A DNA stretch of 64,000 bases from Bacteroidales bacterium (lineage in GTDB: Bacteria > Bacteroidota > Bacteroidia > Bacteroidales > UBA932): positions 1-64,000 of the forward strand of contig JAEEQS010000007.1 of NCBI GenBank assembly GCA_016285455.1. The letters run 5' to 3'. Shown one piece after another: positions 16,638-26,442 of this stretch; the stretch's first letter is position 1, and every line of letters begins with the position of its first letter. The notes beneath the pieces are model-generated. The model saw only the letters and a program-made list of their open reading frames with translations. It was not told the DNA's origin and did not search any database. The position numbers and the translations under genes were made by a program.

Positions 16638-18119
16638 ATGAAAAAGATTTTCTCATTGATTGCTTTGGCCGCTATTTCCCTAATTCCGGCAATGCTTTTT
16701 GCCCAGGCAAAGTCGGCCTACACTCCACAGGAGTACATAGACAAAGTGCTCAAGAAAGATCCTAACTACCTGAATGCCATAGCTGCCATCAAGGCCGTGG
16801 ACAAGAACGGCAAGGTCGTTGCCGAGTGGAATTCCAATCTCCCGGTGCTTACCGCTTCTACTCTGAAGACTATTACAACAGGACTTGCCCTTGTTTATTT
16901 CGGAGAAGACTACAAGTTCTCCACCAGCCTCAAATACAGCGGATCAATCAGCGGAGGAACCCTCCACGGAGACCTCTGGATAGTGGGTGGGGGAGACCCT
17001 TCCCTCGGAAGCGAAGACGGGATGGCCTATCCTATTGATTCTATTTTCGGAGTATGGACCTCAGCGATGAAGGATCTGGGAATAAAGACTGTGGAAGGCA
17101 ATATTGTGATTGACGACAGATATTTGGAAAGAGAAGTGATTCCTTCTTCCTGGGCTTGGGGAAACATCGGCTATGACTACGGCTCAGCTCCTAGCGGTCT
17201 GCCGTTCCATCAGGATATCCAGAACGTGAGAATCATCCCTGGAAAGAAAGAAGGCGAGAAGCCTCAGATTAAGGTTCTCTATCCGCAGATTCCGGGATTC
17301 ACATATGTAAACGCCTTGACTACAGGCCCTGCAAAGAGCGGAGACTGGTCTGAATACAATGCTTCTGACCTTGCAAGAGTAGGAAAGTTCACTGGCAGTG
17401 TTCCTTTGGATAGAGACACTATCCGCAGCACCATTTCCAACAAGTTCTCCTACCTGTCCTGCGGTGCGGCTTTCAGAGACTTTGCCGTTTCTCAGGGAAT
17501 AGTTATTCTTGGGCCGGATGTTCTTCCTATAGAGGATGTTCAGGATGCTGATCTTACTGAAATTGCAACAACCTATTCTCCTGAGCTGTGGAAAATTACA
17601 GCCCAGACTCTTCTGGTCAGCGACAATTTCTACGCCGAGACTCTTTTCAAGCAGCTTGGCAAGAAGATGTTCGGCGACGGATCCTACAGGGCCGCAAAGA
17701 GAGCCGCCAAGAAGCTTCTGGACTCCCTTGGAGTAAATACCGTGGGCTACACCCAGGACGACGGCAGCGGTCTTAGCCGCGAGAATTACCTTTCTCCTAA
17801 TTTCTTCTGCAACTTCTACTCTGCAATGGCAAAGCAGCCTTGCTTTGAGAAGTTTGTAGGCGGTTTCCCTTATCCTGGAGTCGGCACCCTGCGCAACGTT
17901 CTCAAGGACCCTAAGAAGTTCAATGCAGACATTGCAGCAGGAGTTCACGCCAAGAGCGGAAGCCTTTCTTGCGTAAAGACTTACGCCGGGTATGTTTATG
18001 CCGGACCTAAACACGGCCTTATAAAGTTTGCTATACTGGTAAACAACTACGCCTGCCCTACAAGGGAAATCCAGAAACACCTGGAGGGCTTTATGTACTC
18101 CCTTGCCAGCGCAGACTAA
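16638..18119 (+). CDS. dacB: D-alanyl-D-alanine carboxypeptidase/endopeptidase (PBP4, peptidase S13)
   Basis: 493 aa periplasmic penicillin-binding protein that trims peptidoglycan cross-links. Signal peptide ending near AQAKS. Active-site triad of S13: STLK (Ser of SxxK, in TASTLKTITTG), SDN (in LLVSDNFYAETLF) and KSG (in HAKSGSLSCVKTYAG). Full length for the family, including the large insertion domain between SxxK and SxN. Has its own promoter. Confidence 0.93.
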   Translation: MKKIFSLIALAAISLIPAMLFAQAKSAYTPQEYIDKVLKKDPNYLNAIAAIKAVDKNGKVVAEWNSNLPVLTASTLKTITTGLALVYFGEDYKFSTSLKYSGSISGGTLHGDLWIVGGGDPSLGSEDGMAYPIDSIFGVWTSAMKDLGIKTVEGNIVIDDRYLEREVIPSSWAWGNIGYDYGSAPSGLPFHQDIQNVRIIPGKKEGEKPQIKVLYPQIPGFTYVNALTTGPAKSGDWSEYNASDLARVGKFTGSVPLDRDTIRSTISNKFSYLSCGAAFRDFAVSQGIVILGPDVLPIEDVQDADLTEIATTYSPELWKITAQTLLVSDNFYAETLFKQLGKKMFGDGSYRAAKRAAKKLLDSLGVNTVGYTQDDGSGLSRENYLSPNFFCNFYSAMAKQPCFEKFVGGFPYPGVGTLRNVLKDPKKFNADIAAGVHAKSGSLSCVKTYAGYVYAGPKHGLIKFAILVNNYACPTREIQKHLEGFMYSLASAD

Positions 18120-18169
18120 TCTAATCGCTGAGAATTAAAGAATTACAACATCAAAACTAATATTACATC

Positions 18170-19366
18170 ATGTTAACTCTTTCACAGAAAGCAATAGAAA
18201 TGCCTGCTTCCCCAATCAGGAAGCTGGTGCCTTACGCCGAGGCGGCAAAGAAAAGGGGAGTGAAGGTTTTCCACCTTAACATCGGACAGCCTGACATAGA
18301 CTCTCCTGAATGTGTAATGGAAGCAATCCGCAACATCCGCCTCAATAACCTGGCATACGCAAACTCCGGTGGCATTGAGAGTTACCGCAAGGGCCTTGCA
18401 GGCTATTACAACAAGATCGGCATTGGAGTTGAATCTTCTGACATCATCGTTACCACTTCCGGAAGCGAGGCTGTCCTGTTTGCAATGGCAGTTCTCTGCA
18501 ACCCTGGCGACGAGGTTGTAGTTATGGAACCTTTCTACACCAACTACCGCGCCTTCGCAGTCCAGACTGGTGTTACCCTGGTTCCTATCTCCACCAAGAT
18601 CGATGATGGGTTCCAGGTACCTCCAATCGAGGAGTTTGACAAGTACATCACTCCAAAGACCAAGGCTATCCTGATCTGCAACCCTGGCAACCCTACAGGA
18701 ACGCTATATTCAAAGGAGAGCATGCTCAAGCTCGGAGAAATAGTGAAGAAGCACGATATCTATCTGCTTTCAGACGAGGTTTACAGGGAATTCTGCTATT
18801 CAGACGAGCCTCATTTCTCAGCGATGCAGATTCCTGGCCTGGAACAGAATGTTCTGCTGCTTGACTCTGTATCAAAGCGTTACAGTATGTGCGGCGCACG
18901 TATAGGCTGCATAGTTTCCAAGAACAAGGAGGTTATGGCTGCCATCATGAAGTTTGCAATGAGCCGCCTTTGCTCTCCAACCGTAGAGCAGATTGCCGCT
19001 GAGGCCGCTCTTGACACTCCTGCTGAGTACTTTGCTGCAGTTAAGGCCGAGTATATCCACAGAAGAGACGTTATGTGCGATATGCTCAACAAGATTCCTG
19101 GAGTATTCACTCCTAAGCCAATGGGTGCGTTCTACACCATCGCCCGTCTGCCTGTTGATTCTGCAGAGAACTTTGCAAAGTGGATGCTGGAGGAATTCAA
19201 CTACAACGGAGAAACCACTATGGTTGCTCCTGCAGCAGGATTCTACGCCAGCGAAGGCAGAGGCACAGATGAGGTTAGGCTTGCATACGTTCTCAAGGTA
19301 GAAGACATTGAGCATGCCATCAAGTGCCTGGAGGAAGGCTTGAAGGTTTATCCGGGAAGGAAATAA
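18170..19366 (+). CDS. Class I/II pyridoxal-phosphate aminotransferase
   Basis: 398 aa fold-type I enzyme. PLP contacts: CNPGNPTGTLYS, the Tyr/Asp segment LLSDEVYREF, and the Schiff-base lysine in LDSVSKRYSMCGARIGC. Starts MLTLSQKAIEMPASPIRKL, as in Bacteroidota aspartate/aromatic aminotransferase-like proteins. Amino-donor specificity cannot be stated. Followed by a strong terminator. Confidence 0.9.
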   Translation: MLTLSQKAIEMPASPIRKLVPYAEAAKKRGVKVFHLNIGQPDIDSPECVMEAIRNIRLNNLAYANSGGIESYRKGLAGYYNKIGIGVESSDIIVTTSGSEAVLFAMAVLCNPGDEVVVMEPFYTNYRAFAVQTGVTLVPISTKIDDGFQVPPIEEFDKYITPKTKAILICNPGNPTGTLYSKESMLKLGEIVKKHDIYLLSDEVYREFCYSDEPHFSAMQIPGLEQNVLLLDSVSKRYSMCGARIGCIVSKNKEVMAAIMKFAMSRLCSPTVEQIAAEAALDTPAEYFAAVKAEYIHRRDVMCDMLNKIPGVFTPKPMGAFYTIARLPVDSAENFAKWMLEEFNYNGETTMVAPAAGFYASEGRGTDEVRLAYVLKVEDIEHAIKCLEEGLKVYPGRK

Positions 19367-19384
19367 GCATTCTTCAGCTGATTG

Positions 19385-19418
19385 AAAAGGACCGGTTTTT
19401 GAAGACCGGTCCTTTTTT
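19385..19418 (+). terminator. Rho-independent terminator after the aminotransferase gene
   Basis: 12-bp stem AAAAGGACCGGT/ACCGGTCCTTTT with an 8-base loop and a T tract. Confidence 0.92.
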
Positions 19419-19462
19419 ATCCTAAAATATGTAGAAAAGATATAATTTTTCTAAAAAATATC

Positions 19463-19470
19463 TATATTTG
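19463..19470 (+). promoter_or_regulatory. Probable -7 box of the glnN promoter
   Basis: TATATTTG fits TAnnTTTG; no clear -33 element. Puts the transcript start near 19476, downstream of the alternative start at 19468, which supports ATG 19519 for glnN. Confidence 0.5.
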
Positions 19471-19518
19471 CGGTGTCATCCTGGTAAAAGCATAGTAATT
19501 TTCCCTAAAAATACAATT

Positions 19519-21720
19519 ATGAGCAATGTCCGTACAAGAGCCCTGGCAGAAAGCGCTACTCACCAGGCAGAACGTTTTTATGTTGATCCGCGACCGGTTT
19601 CCGAGTATTTCGGAATGAACGTGTTTGACCTTCCCAAGATGCAACTCTATCTTTCCCAGCAGGCTTATGACGCCGTTGTGGATGCCGTGGAGAACGGAGC
19701 GGCTCTACAGAGGGAAATTGCAGACCAGATTGCCCTGGGCATGAAGAACTGGGCGGTGAAGATGGGTGCCACTCACTACACCCACTGGTTCCAGCCGCTT
19801 ACAGACGCTACGGCAGAAAAGCACGAGTCTTTCTCTGATCCAGTAAAAAGCGCCGGCGGGGGTTCTTTCGAGAACTTCAGGGGCAGCACTCTTATCCAGC
19901 AGGAGCCTGACGCTTCGAGCTTCCCGAACGGAGGACTGAGGAACACTTTTGAAGCCAGGGGATATACAGCCTGGGATCCCACATCGCCAGCTTTCATCAT
20001 AGGAAAGACGCTTTGCATTCCAACGGTATTCGTCTCTTATACAGGAGAGGCTCTGGACCAGAAAACCCCTCACCTGAAGAGCATTGCTGCAATTGACAAG
20101 GCTGCCGTGGCCGTTTGCCGGATGTTTGACAAGAATGTGGAGAAAGTAGTTCCTCAATTGGGAATAGAGCAGGAGTATTTTCTTGTAGACAGCGCCCTCT
20201 ATAGCGCAAGGCCAGACCTTGTTGCCTGCGGACGCACGCTTCTGGGCCATACCGCGGCCAAAGACCAGCAGCTGGAAGACCATTACTTTGGCGCCATTCC
20301 GAGCAGGGTTATGGCTTTCATGCAGGACTTTGAGACAGAAGCCTACAAGCTGGGCGTCCATTTGAAGACCCGCCATAACGAAGTGGCTCCCAACCAGTTT
20401 GAATTCGCTCCTGTTTACGGGAACGCAAACATATCCTCTGACCAGAACCTGATGATGATGATTATAATGAAGGCCATCGCCGAGAAGCATCACCTCAGGG
20501 TGATTTTCCACGAGAAGCCTTTTGACGGTGTTAACGGCAGCGGCAAACATTGCAACTGGAGCCTTGTCACCAATACTGGAGTGAACCTTCTCAAGCCGGG
20601 AAAGAATCCTAGGGCCAACCTCCAGTTCCTGTGCTTCTTCTCCTGCGTCCTCAGAGGAGTGTACGAGCACAACCATCTGCTTATGAGCACAGTGGCATCG
20701 TTGAACAATATGTACCGTCTGGGTGGAAACGAGGCTCCGCCTGCAGTCCTGAGCATATTCATCGGCGAGACTCTGACTCGTCTTGTGGAGAGCATAGAAA
20801 AGCTCCCTGACGACAATCTTGCAAGTGTGGCTGACAAAGACGTTAAGGTCCGTAGCAAAATGCACATAGTCAACCAGATTCCTGAAATTCTCCCAGACAA
20901 TACAGACCGCAATCGAACGTCTCCTTTTGCTTTCACCGGCAACAGGTTTGAATTCAGGGCTGTTGGCTCTTCCGCAAATGTGGCCTCATCGCTTTTCGTT
21001 CTGAATGCTGTTGTAGCCGAGCAGCTCCTCCGCTTCAAGAATTTGGTAGGGGAGAATATGGAAAGCGGGATGAGCGAGAGCAAGGCTATGATGAAGGTAA
21101 TTCGCCAGTTCCTGGTTGAAAGCCGCAAGATCCGCTTCGAGGGCAACGGCTACAGCGAGCAGTGGAGAAAAGAAGCCGCAAGAAGAGGACTCAAGAGCAT
21201 CAGCGTTCCTGACGCGTTCGCGGAGTACAAGGTCAAGAAGAATATAGCCCTTTTTGAAGGCTTGGATATAATGACCAAGCGAGAGGCCGAAGCCCGCTAC
21301 GAGGTGCTCAACGAAATTTACGTAAAGAAACTCCAGATAGAGGCCAGGGTACTCGGCGATCTGGTTACCAATCACGTGATACCGACAGCCATTACCTTCC
21401 AGAACTCACTTATACAGAATGTGAAAGGAATCAAGGAACTCTTCCCGGATAACTTCTCTGACATGTCCCAAATGCAGATGAATCTGATAGAAAAGATTTC
21501 CGGTTACATTAATGTTCTGCACAAAGATGTGCACGATCTGGTAGAGGCCAGAAAGGTGGCCAACAAGATTTCCGATATTCCTGCCAAGGCCAAGGCCTAT
21601 TCAGAGACGGTGGCGCCTTATATGGCAAAGATCAGGGAGAAGGCAGACAAGCTGGAAATGGTTATAGACGACGAACTGTGGCCGCTGCCAAAGTACAGGG
21701 AACTCCAGTCTTTCCGCTAG
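19519..21720 (+). CDS. glnN: Glutamine synthetase type III
   Basis: 733 aa, the usual size of GSIII (about 720-730), the form typical of Bacteroidota. Makes glutamine from glutamate, ammonia and ATP. Landmarks: THYTHWFQPLTDATAEKHES, the IEQEYFLVD metal site, RHNEVAPNQFEFAPVY, FDGVNGSGKHCNWS and NRTSPFAFTGNRFEFR. The upstream frame start (19468) overlaps the promoter and is not used. Likely nitrogen regulated; no operator was identified. Confidence 0.95.
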   Translation: MSNVRTRALAESATHQAERFYVDPRPVSEYFGMNVFDLPKMQLYLSQQAYDAVVDAVENGAALQREIADQIALGMKNWAVKMGATHYTHWFQPLTDATAEKHESFSDPVKSAGGGSFENFRGSTLIQQEPDASSFPNGGLRNTFEARGYTAWDPTSPAFIIGKTLCIPTVFVSYTGEALDQKTPHLKSIAAIDKAAVAVCRMFDKNVEKVVPQLGIEQEYFLVDSALYSARPDLVACGRTLLGHTAAKDQQLEDHYFGAIPSRVMAFMQDFETEAYKLGVHLKTRHNEVAPNQFEFAPVYGNANISSDQNLMMMIIMKAIAEKHHLRVIFHEKPFDGVNGSGKHCNWSLVTNTGVNLLKPGKNPRANLQFLCFFSCVLRGVYEHNHLLMSTVASLNNMYRLGGNEAPPAVLSIFIGETLTRLVESIEKLPDDNLASVADKDVKVRSKMHIVNQIPEILPDNTDRNRTSPFAFTGNRFEFRAVGSSANVASSLFVLNAVVAEQLLRFKNLVGENMESGMSESKAMMKVIRQFLVESRKIRFEGNGYSEQWRKEAARRGLKSISVPDAFAEYKVKKNIALFEGLDIMTKREAEARYEVLNEIYVKKLQIEARVLGDLVTNHVIPTAITFQNSLIQNVKGIKELFPDNFSDMSQMQMNLIEKISGYINVLHKDVHDLVEARKVANKISDIPAKAKAYSETVAPYMAKIREKADKLEMVIDDELWPLPKYRELQSFR

Positions 21721-21761
21721 ATGTACGATAGCCGTCAATTTTTGCTAAATTTGCCAAAGAT

Positions 21762-22958
21762 ATGACGGCAGACAATCACGAAAGCATAGACAGATACGCA
21801 CTCCGTGGCGTGTCTTCGCAAAAAGAAGATGTCCACAAAGCAATAAAGAACGTGGACAAGGGTTTGTTTCCCAAAGCGTTCTGCAAAATAACCGAGGATG
21901 CTTACTCAAATGATGAGGCCGATCCGTGGTGCTGTGTAATGCACGCAGACGGAGCAGGTACCAAATCCTCCCTGGCCTACGCCTACTGGAAGGAGACCGA
22001 TGATCTCAGTGTCTGGGACGGCATTGCTCAGGATGCCATTGTGATGAACACGGATGATCTTCTGTGCGTGGGAATTACAAACAATATCTACATCAGTTCA
22101 ACGATAGGAAGGAACAAGAACCTGATTCCTGGGGAAGTCATAGAGAGGCTCATTTCCGGAAGCCAGAAGTTTGTTTCCAGAATGAAGGAGTATGGAGTTA
22201 ACCTTATTCCTACTGGAGGGGAGACTGCAGACGTTGGAGATCTTGTAAGAACCGTCATAGCAGATACTACCGTCTTTGCCAAGATCCGCAAAAGCCAGGT
22301 GATAGACAACGCTAATATCCGTGCTGGAGACGTGATTGTGGGACTGGCTTCAGACGGAAAGGCTAAGTACGAAGATATCTGGAACGGCGGTATGGGAAGC
22401 AATGGCCTTACATCCGCCCGCCACGACGTGTTTGCCCGTTATCTGGGCTGGAAATATCCCGAGTCTTACGACGGGGCTATGCCTAAGGAACTGGTTTACA
22501 GCGGTACCCGCAATCTGACAGACATAGAGCCAGAAACCGGACTTACTTATGGAAAGCTGGTTTTGAGCCCTACCAGAACCTACGCTCCAGTGGTTAAGGC
22601 CGTGCTGGACAAGATGAGAAATAGAATCCACGGAATGATACACTGCACCGGCGGAGCCCAGAGCAAGATACTGCATTTTGTTGACAACGTGAGGATTGTG
22701 AAAGACAATCTCTTTCCTGTTCCGGTTCTGTTCCGTACCATCCAGAACGAGAGCGGCACTCCTTGGGCAGAGATGTTCAAGGTCTTCAATATGGGCCACC
22801 GCCTGGAGTTTTACACAGGTGAAACGGAAGCTCAGGATATTATAAAGATTTCGGAAAGCTTCGGCATTCCAGCCCGCGTTGTAGGAAGGGTGGAGAAGGC
22901 CGCTGCAGGTCTTTCCCGCCTTACGGTAAAATGCCCTGCAGGTGAATTCAACTATTAG
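21762..22958 (+). CDS. purM: Phosphoribosylformylglycinamidine cyclo-ligase (AIR synthetase)
   Basis: 398 aa; converts FGAM to AIR in purine synthesis. Begins DRYALRGVSSQKEDVHKAIK and contains HADGAGTKSSLAY, NTDDLLCVG, PTGGETADV and IHCTGGAQSKI, as in the longer Bacteroidota PurM. A possible -7 box TAAATTTG lies at 21746-21753, so close to the ATG that the mRNA may be leaderless. purD is 6 kb upstream, not adjacent. Confidence 0.93.
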   Translation: MTADNHESIDRYALRGVSSQKEDVHKAIKNVDKGLFPKAFCKITEDAYSNDEADPWCCVMHADGAGTKSSLAYAYWKETDDLSVWDGIAQDAIVMNTDDLLCVGITNNIYISSTIGRNKNLIPGEVIERLISGSQKFVSRMKEYGVNLIPTGGETADVGDLVRTVIADTTVFAKIRKSQVIDNANIRAGDVIVGLASDGKAKYEDIWNGGMGSNGLTSARHDVFARYLGWKYPESYDGAMPKELVYSGTRNLTDIEPETGLTYGKLVLSPTRTYAPVVKAVLDKMRNRIHGMIHCTGGAQSKILHFVDNVRIVKDNLFPVPVLFRTIQNESGTPWAEMFKVFNMGHRLEFYTGETEAQDIIKISESFGIPARVVGRVEKAAAGLSRLTVKCPAGEFNY

Positions 22959-22978
22959 ATAATCAAATATTCAGAAAT

Positions 22979-24475
22979 ATGAAAAGATTTGTTCCTTGCC
23001 TGATGTTGGCGCTGGCCCTAGTGGGGCTTTCTTCCTGCAAAAACCGCAAGAAGCCTAACGTAGAGATAATTCCGGTTACGGAGAAAGCTATTTCAGACGC
23101 TTCCAGCGTATGGTATGCAGATTTTGACAATTTTCCCGCAAAGGATGAGCGGAGCCAGCTTCCGATAGGCGTGTTTGATTCAGGCACCGGCGGACTGACT
23201 GTTCTGGAAGTTATCCTCAAGTCAGACTATCTTGACAATATAGACGGAGACCTTGAGTCCGACGGCATTCCTGATTTCCGTGGAGAAGACTTTCAGTACC
23301 TTGCAGATCAGGCGAATATGCCTTACGGAACATATTCTTCCGAAGGCAAGGCAGATTATCTGAGGGAGCTTGCCGTAAAGGACGCCCTTTTCCTCCTCGG
23401 CGACAAGTATTACGCAAAAAGCAGCGACAAGCGCGCCAAGGAAAAGAAGGAAAGGTGCAAGATCATAGTGATTGCCTGCAACACTGCTACGGCGTACGGG
23501 CTTAACGACATAAGGACTCTTCTGGATCTTTCCGGAACCGGAGTCAAGGTCATTGGAGTTATTAACGCAGGAGTGAATGCAGCTTTCGACGACATTCTCT
23601 CTAGCCGCCGCCGTGATTCCCTTGCAGTGGGAGTTATGGCTACTATAGGAACCATAGATTCAGACGCTTACCGCCGCACAATTATGCAGGTTAAAAAGGA
23701 GAGAGTGTATGATGGTTACATCCAGGTGGTCAACCAGAAGGGCGCGGGATTTGCTGAGGCTGTGGATCTGGAGAAGGACTTTGTGGACCTTTCGCTTACC
23801 GCCCCGAGAGACACTTACCGTGGCCCGAAGCTGGGCGATGGTCCAGATGACATAAAGGAAGAGCTTTTGGACGTTTACAATTTCAGCTTTGCAGACAATG
23901 CTGTCCTTTACAAGAAAGTAAACAAAAAATACACTGATTTCCAGCTCAATTCAGCCGCAAACTATGCAAGGTTCCATCTGGTTAGCCTTCTGGAGCAGCT
24001 GCGCCAGTCTCCTGAGCAGTGTCCTTTGAAGAGCGTCATTCTAGGTTGCACTCACTATCCGTTCCTTCTGGATACCCTCAAGAAGACTCTGGACGAACTC
24101 AAGACCTATCGCCGCAACGGCAAGCTCCTCTACGCCCATCTCATCGCTGATGACTTTACCTTTATAGATCCTGCCGTTTTCACTGCCATCGAGTGCTGCA
24201 GAGCTCTCCGCGATGAAAAGCTTATGGCCCTGAGAACCAGGATGGGGCAGGTGGACGCTTTCATTTCCGTTCCTTCCTACGGAGTTTCCACCAAATACCT
24301 TCAAGAAGACGGCGGACTGACCCACGACTTCAAGTACGGAAGGCCTGTGGGAACCGAGGAAATCACCACCGTTCCGGTTCCTTTCTCCAAAGACAACCTC
24401 AATCCAGACAACCTTAAGAGAATCCAGAAACTCGTTCCTTATACATACGAGAAGATCAAAGAAAAAATCAAGTAG
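22979..24475 (+). CDS. Lipoprotein homologue of glutamate racemase (MurI/Asp-Glu racemase family)
   Basis: 498 aa, about twice the usual MurI length. An export signal with lipobox LSSC (Cys20) precedes the racemase core. All MurI landmarks are present: GVFDSGTGGLTVL, ADQANMPYG, IACNTATAYG with the first catalytic Cys, and GCTHYPFLL with the second. Two insertions (around residues 75-115 and 225-300) and a C-terminal extension with VPSYGVSTKY and KYGRPVGTEEI account for the extra length. Cytoplasmic MurI makes D-Glu for peptidoglycan; this protein should act in the periplasm or at the surface, on an unknown substrate. Coupled to the next gene with no spacing. Confidence 0.85.
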   Translation: MKRFVPCLMLALALVGLSSCKNRKKPNVEIIPVTEKAISDASSVWYADFDNFPAKDERSQLPIGVFDSGTGGLTVLEVILKSDYLDNIDGDLESDGIPDFRGEDFQYLADQANMPYGTYSSEGKADYLRELAVKDALFLLGDKYYAKSSDKRAKEKKERCKIIVIACNTATAYGLNDIRTLLDLSGTGVKVIGVINAGVNAAFDDILSSRRRDSLAVGVMATIGTIDSDAYRRTIMQVKKERVYDGYIQVVNQKGAGFAEAVDLEKDFVDLSLTAPRDTYRGPKLGDGPDDIKEELLDVYNFSFADNAVLYKKVNKKYTDFQLNSAANYARFHLVSLLEQLRQSPEQCPLKSVILGCTHYPFLLDTLKKTLDELKTYRRNGKLLYAHLIADDFTFIDPAVFTAIECCRALRDEKLMALRTRMGQVDAFISVPSYGVSTKYLQEDGGLTHDFKYGRPVGTEEITTVPVPFSKDNLNPDNLKRIQKLVPYTYEKIKEKIK

Positions 24476-25057
24476 ATGGCATTTCTTCAACATATTGCAA
24501 CTGAGCAGATAGAGAAGTTGCCTATGGCTGAATTCCACGGAGAGATTACAGTTGTGGAAAGAGAGGACCAGACCTACCGCGATGCAATAAAGACTCTCAG
24601 ACAGTGCAAGATCATAGGTTTTGACACAGAGACCAAGCCTTGCTTTATTGCCCACGCGCCCAAGAACAGGATGGCTCTTCTCCAGCTTTCCACAGAAGAC
24701 CACGCATTCATTTTCCGCCTTCAGCAGCTGGGGCTTCCGGAGGGTCTTGCCTCAATTCTTTCTGATCCCGCAATCATCAAGGTGGGGGCTGCCGTAAGAG
24801 ACGACATCAGCGGCCTCAACACATACGCCAGGTTCGAGTCAGGTGGCTTTGCAGACCTTCAGACCATTGCTGAGAAATTCGGAATAGAAGAGAAAAGCGT
24901 CCGGAAAATGAGCGCCATTATCCTGGGTATCAGGGTATCCAAGTCTCAGCAGCTTTCCAACTGGGAGAGCAGCCGCCTTTCAGATGCCCAGCTCCGTTAT
25001 GCTGCCATAGATGCCTGGGTTTGCCGTCAGATGTATGTTAAGCTTATGTCTGTTTAA
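24476..25057 (+). CDS. 3'-5' exonuclease domain protein (RNase D-like, DEDDy)
   Basis: 193 aa, starts directly after the previous stop codon. Single DEDDy exonuclease domain: Exo I IIGFDTETKP (D, E), Exo II around VGAAVRDDISGL, Exo III QLRYAAIDAWVCRQMY (Y and D). Lacks the HRDC domains of full RNase D. Small stand-alone versions are frequent in Bacteroidota; RNA substrate likely but not proven. Confidence 0.88.
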   Translation: MAFLQHIATEQIEKLPMAEFHGEITVVEREDQTYRDAIKTLRQCKIIGFDTETKPCFIAHAPKNRMALLQLSTEDHAFIFRLQQLGLPEGLASILSDPAIIKVGAAVRDDISGLNTYARFESGGFADLQTIAEKFGIEEKSVRKMSAIILGIRVSKSQQLSNWESSRLSDAQLRYAAIDAWVCRQMYVKLMSV

Positions 25058-25072
25058 ATTAAACCAATCATT

Positions 25073-26278
25073 ATGGACAATAAATCAGCAGCCGTCATCC
25101 TGAAAAAAGGCAAGGACCAGAGCCTTCAGAGATTCCACCCCTGGGTATTTTCCGGCGCTGTTGCTAAAATACTCGGCGATCCTGAAAACGGAGATCTTGT
25201 CAAAGTTCTTTCATCTGACGGAACTCTCATAGGCAAGGGCCATTTCCAGAGAGGCTCCATAATGGTTAGGATGCTGGTTTGGGACGATAGCACGCCAGAC
25301 CTTGGCTTCTTTAAGGATCGTATCTCTAAAGCCTTAAGCCTCAGGGCTTCATCCATTCCTGAAATCAAGGCCGGCAGCACAGACTGCTACCGTCTTGTTC
25401 ACGGAGAAGGAGACTTTCTTCCCGGCCTGATTGTGGACATTTACGGCAAAACCGCCGTTCTCCAGACTCACTCCGCCGGAATGTACCAAAGCAGAAATGA
25501 AATCGCTGAGGCAATAAAGGATGTTTTCCAGGAAAACAATGAAACTATAGACGCCATTTATTCAAAGTCTACACCAATTGGCACTTTCAAGGGTGACGAC
25601 GATTACCTCTATATCAGAGACGGTTACACTCCCGTCTGCCCGATTAAGGTCAAGGAAAACGGCTGCCTGTTCTGGGTGGATTGGGAAAAGGGCCAGAAAA
25701 CAGGCTTCTTCTTGGACCAGAGAGATAACCGCAACCTTGTAAGAAAATTCTCCAGCGGAAAAACCGTCCTCAACCTTTTCTGCTATACTGGAGGTTTTTC
25801 TGTCTACGCCCTCAGGGGCGGAGCCATTCTCTGCGATTCTGTTGACAGTTCCCAAACTGCCATAGACGCCTGCAAGGACAATATCATCCTCAACGGCTTC
25901 ATAGACAGCGGAGATTGCATCTGCACCGATGCCATTGAATACCTCAAAAACGTAGAGACGGGCAAGTATAGCTTGATGATTGTAGATCCTCCTGCATTTG
26001 CAAAACACCTGAGCGCAAAGCAAAACGCCCTGAGGGCTTACAAGAAGCTTAACGCCATGGCCATAGAAAAAGTTGCCAAAGGCGGCGTTGTCTTCACTTT
26101 CAGTTGTTCCCAGGTGGTTGACAAAAACGATTTTGCCCTTGCTGTATTCAGCGCTGCCGCCCTTGCCAAGAGAAAGGTCAGGATCATCCACCGCCTTACT
26201 CAGCCTTCTGACCATCCGGTAGATATTTGCCATCCGGAAGGGGAATATCTTAAGGGTTTGGTTCTCTATGTTGAGTAG
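25073..26278 (+). CDS. Class I SAM-dependent rRNA methyltransferase (RlmI/RlmL-K family)
   Basis: 401 aa. N-terminal PUA domain (AAVILKKGKDQSLQRFHPWV), then a Rossmann methyltransferase: FFLDQRDNR, VLNLFCYTGGFSVYALRGG (motif I), VDSSQTAIDACKDN and MIVDPPAF (motif IV). The arrangement matches RlmI, which makes m5C in 23S rRNA; the precise target base is inferred by homology. Contains ATCGCTGAG at 25502. Confidence 0.9.
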   Translation: MDNKSAAVILKKGKDQSLQRFHPWVFSGAVAKILGDPENGDLVKVLSSDGTLIGKGHFQRGSIMVRMLVWDDSTPDLGFFKDRISKALSLRASSIPEIKAGSTDCYRLVHGEGDFLPGLIVDIYGKTAVLQTHSAGMYQSRNEIAEAIKDVFQENNETIDAIYSKSTPIGTFKGDDDYLYIRDGYTPVCPIKVKENGCLFWVDWEKGQKTGFFLDQRDNRNLVRKFSSGKTVLNLFCYTGGFSVYALRGGAILCDSVDSSQTAIDACKDNIILNGFIDSGDCICTDAIEYLKNVETGKYSLMIVDPPAFAKHLSAKQNALRAYKKLNAMAIEKVAKGGVVFTFSCSQVVDKNDFALAVFSAAALAKRKVRIIHRLTQPSDHPVDICHPEGEYLKGLVLYVE

Positions 26279-26302
26279 ATATCAAAATTTTTACTATATT
26301 TG
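26271..26302 (+). promoter_or_regulatory. tRNA-Cys promoter
   Basis: TTG (26271-26273), 21 bases, TATATTTG (26295-26302), 12 bases before the tRNA. Confidence 0.7.
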
Positions 26303-26314
26303 CATTCCCAATAC

Positions 26315-26385
26315 GGTACCATGGCCGAGTGGCTAGGCAACGGTCTGCAAAACCGTGTACAGCAGTTCGATTCTGCTTGGTACCT
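26315..26385 (+). tRNA. tRNA-Cys (anticodon GCA)
   Basis: 71 bases. Acceptor GGTACCA/TGGTACC with discriminator T; anticodon stem ACGGT/ACCGT closing loop CTGCAAA (anticodon GCA); T arm AGCAG-TTCGATT-CTGCT. The terminal CCA is not encoded. Confidence 0.96.
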
Positions 26386-26397
26386 CAAAACATACAA

Positions 26398-26427
26398 AAG
26401 GCTCAGCTGGTTTGCTGAGCCTTTCTT
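26398..26427 (+). terminator. Terminator after tRNA-Cys
   Basis: Stem AAAGGCTCAGC/GCTGAGCCTTT with a 6-base loop and T-rich tail. Confidence 0.85.
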
Positions 26428-26442
26428 AAAATCAAAACAAAG

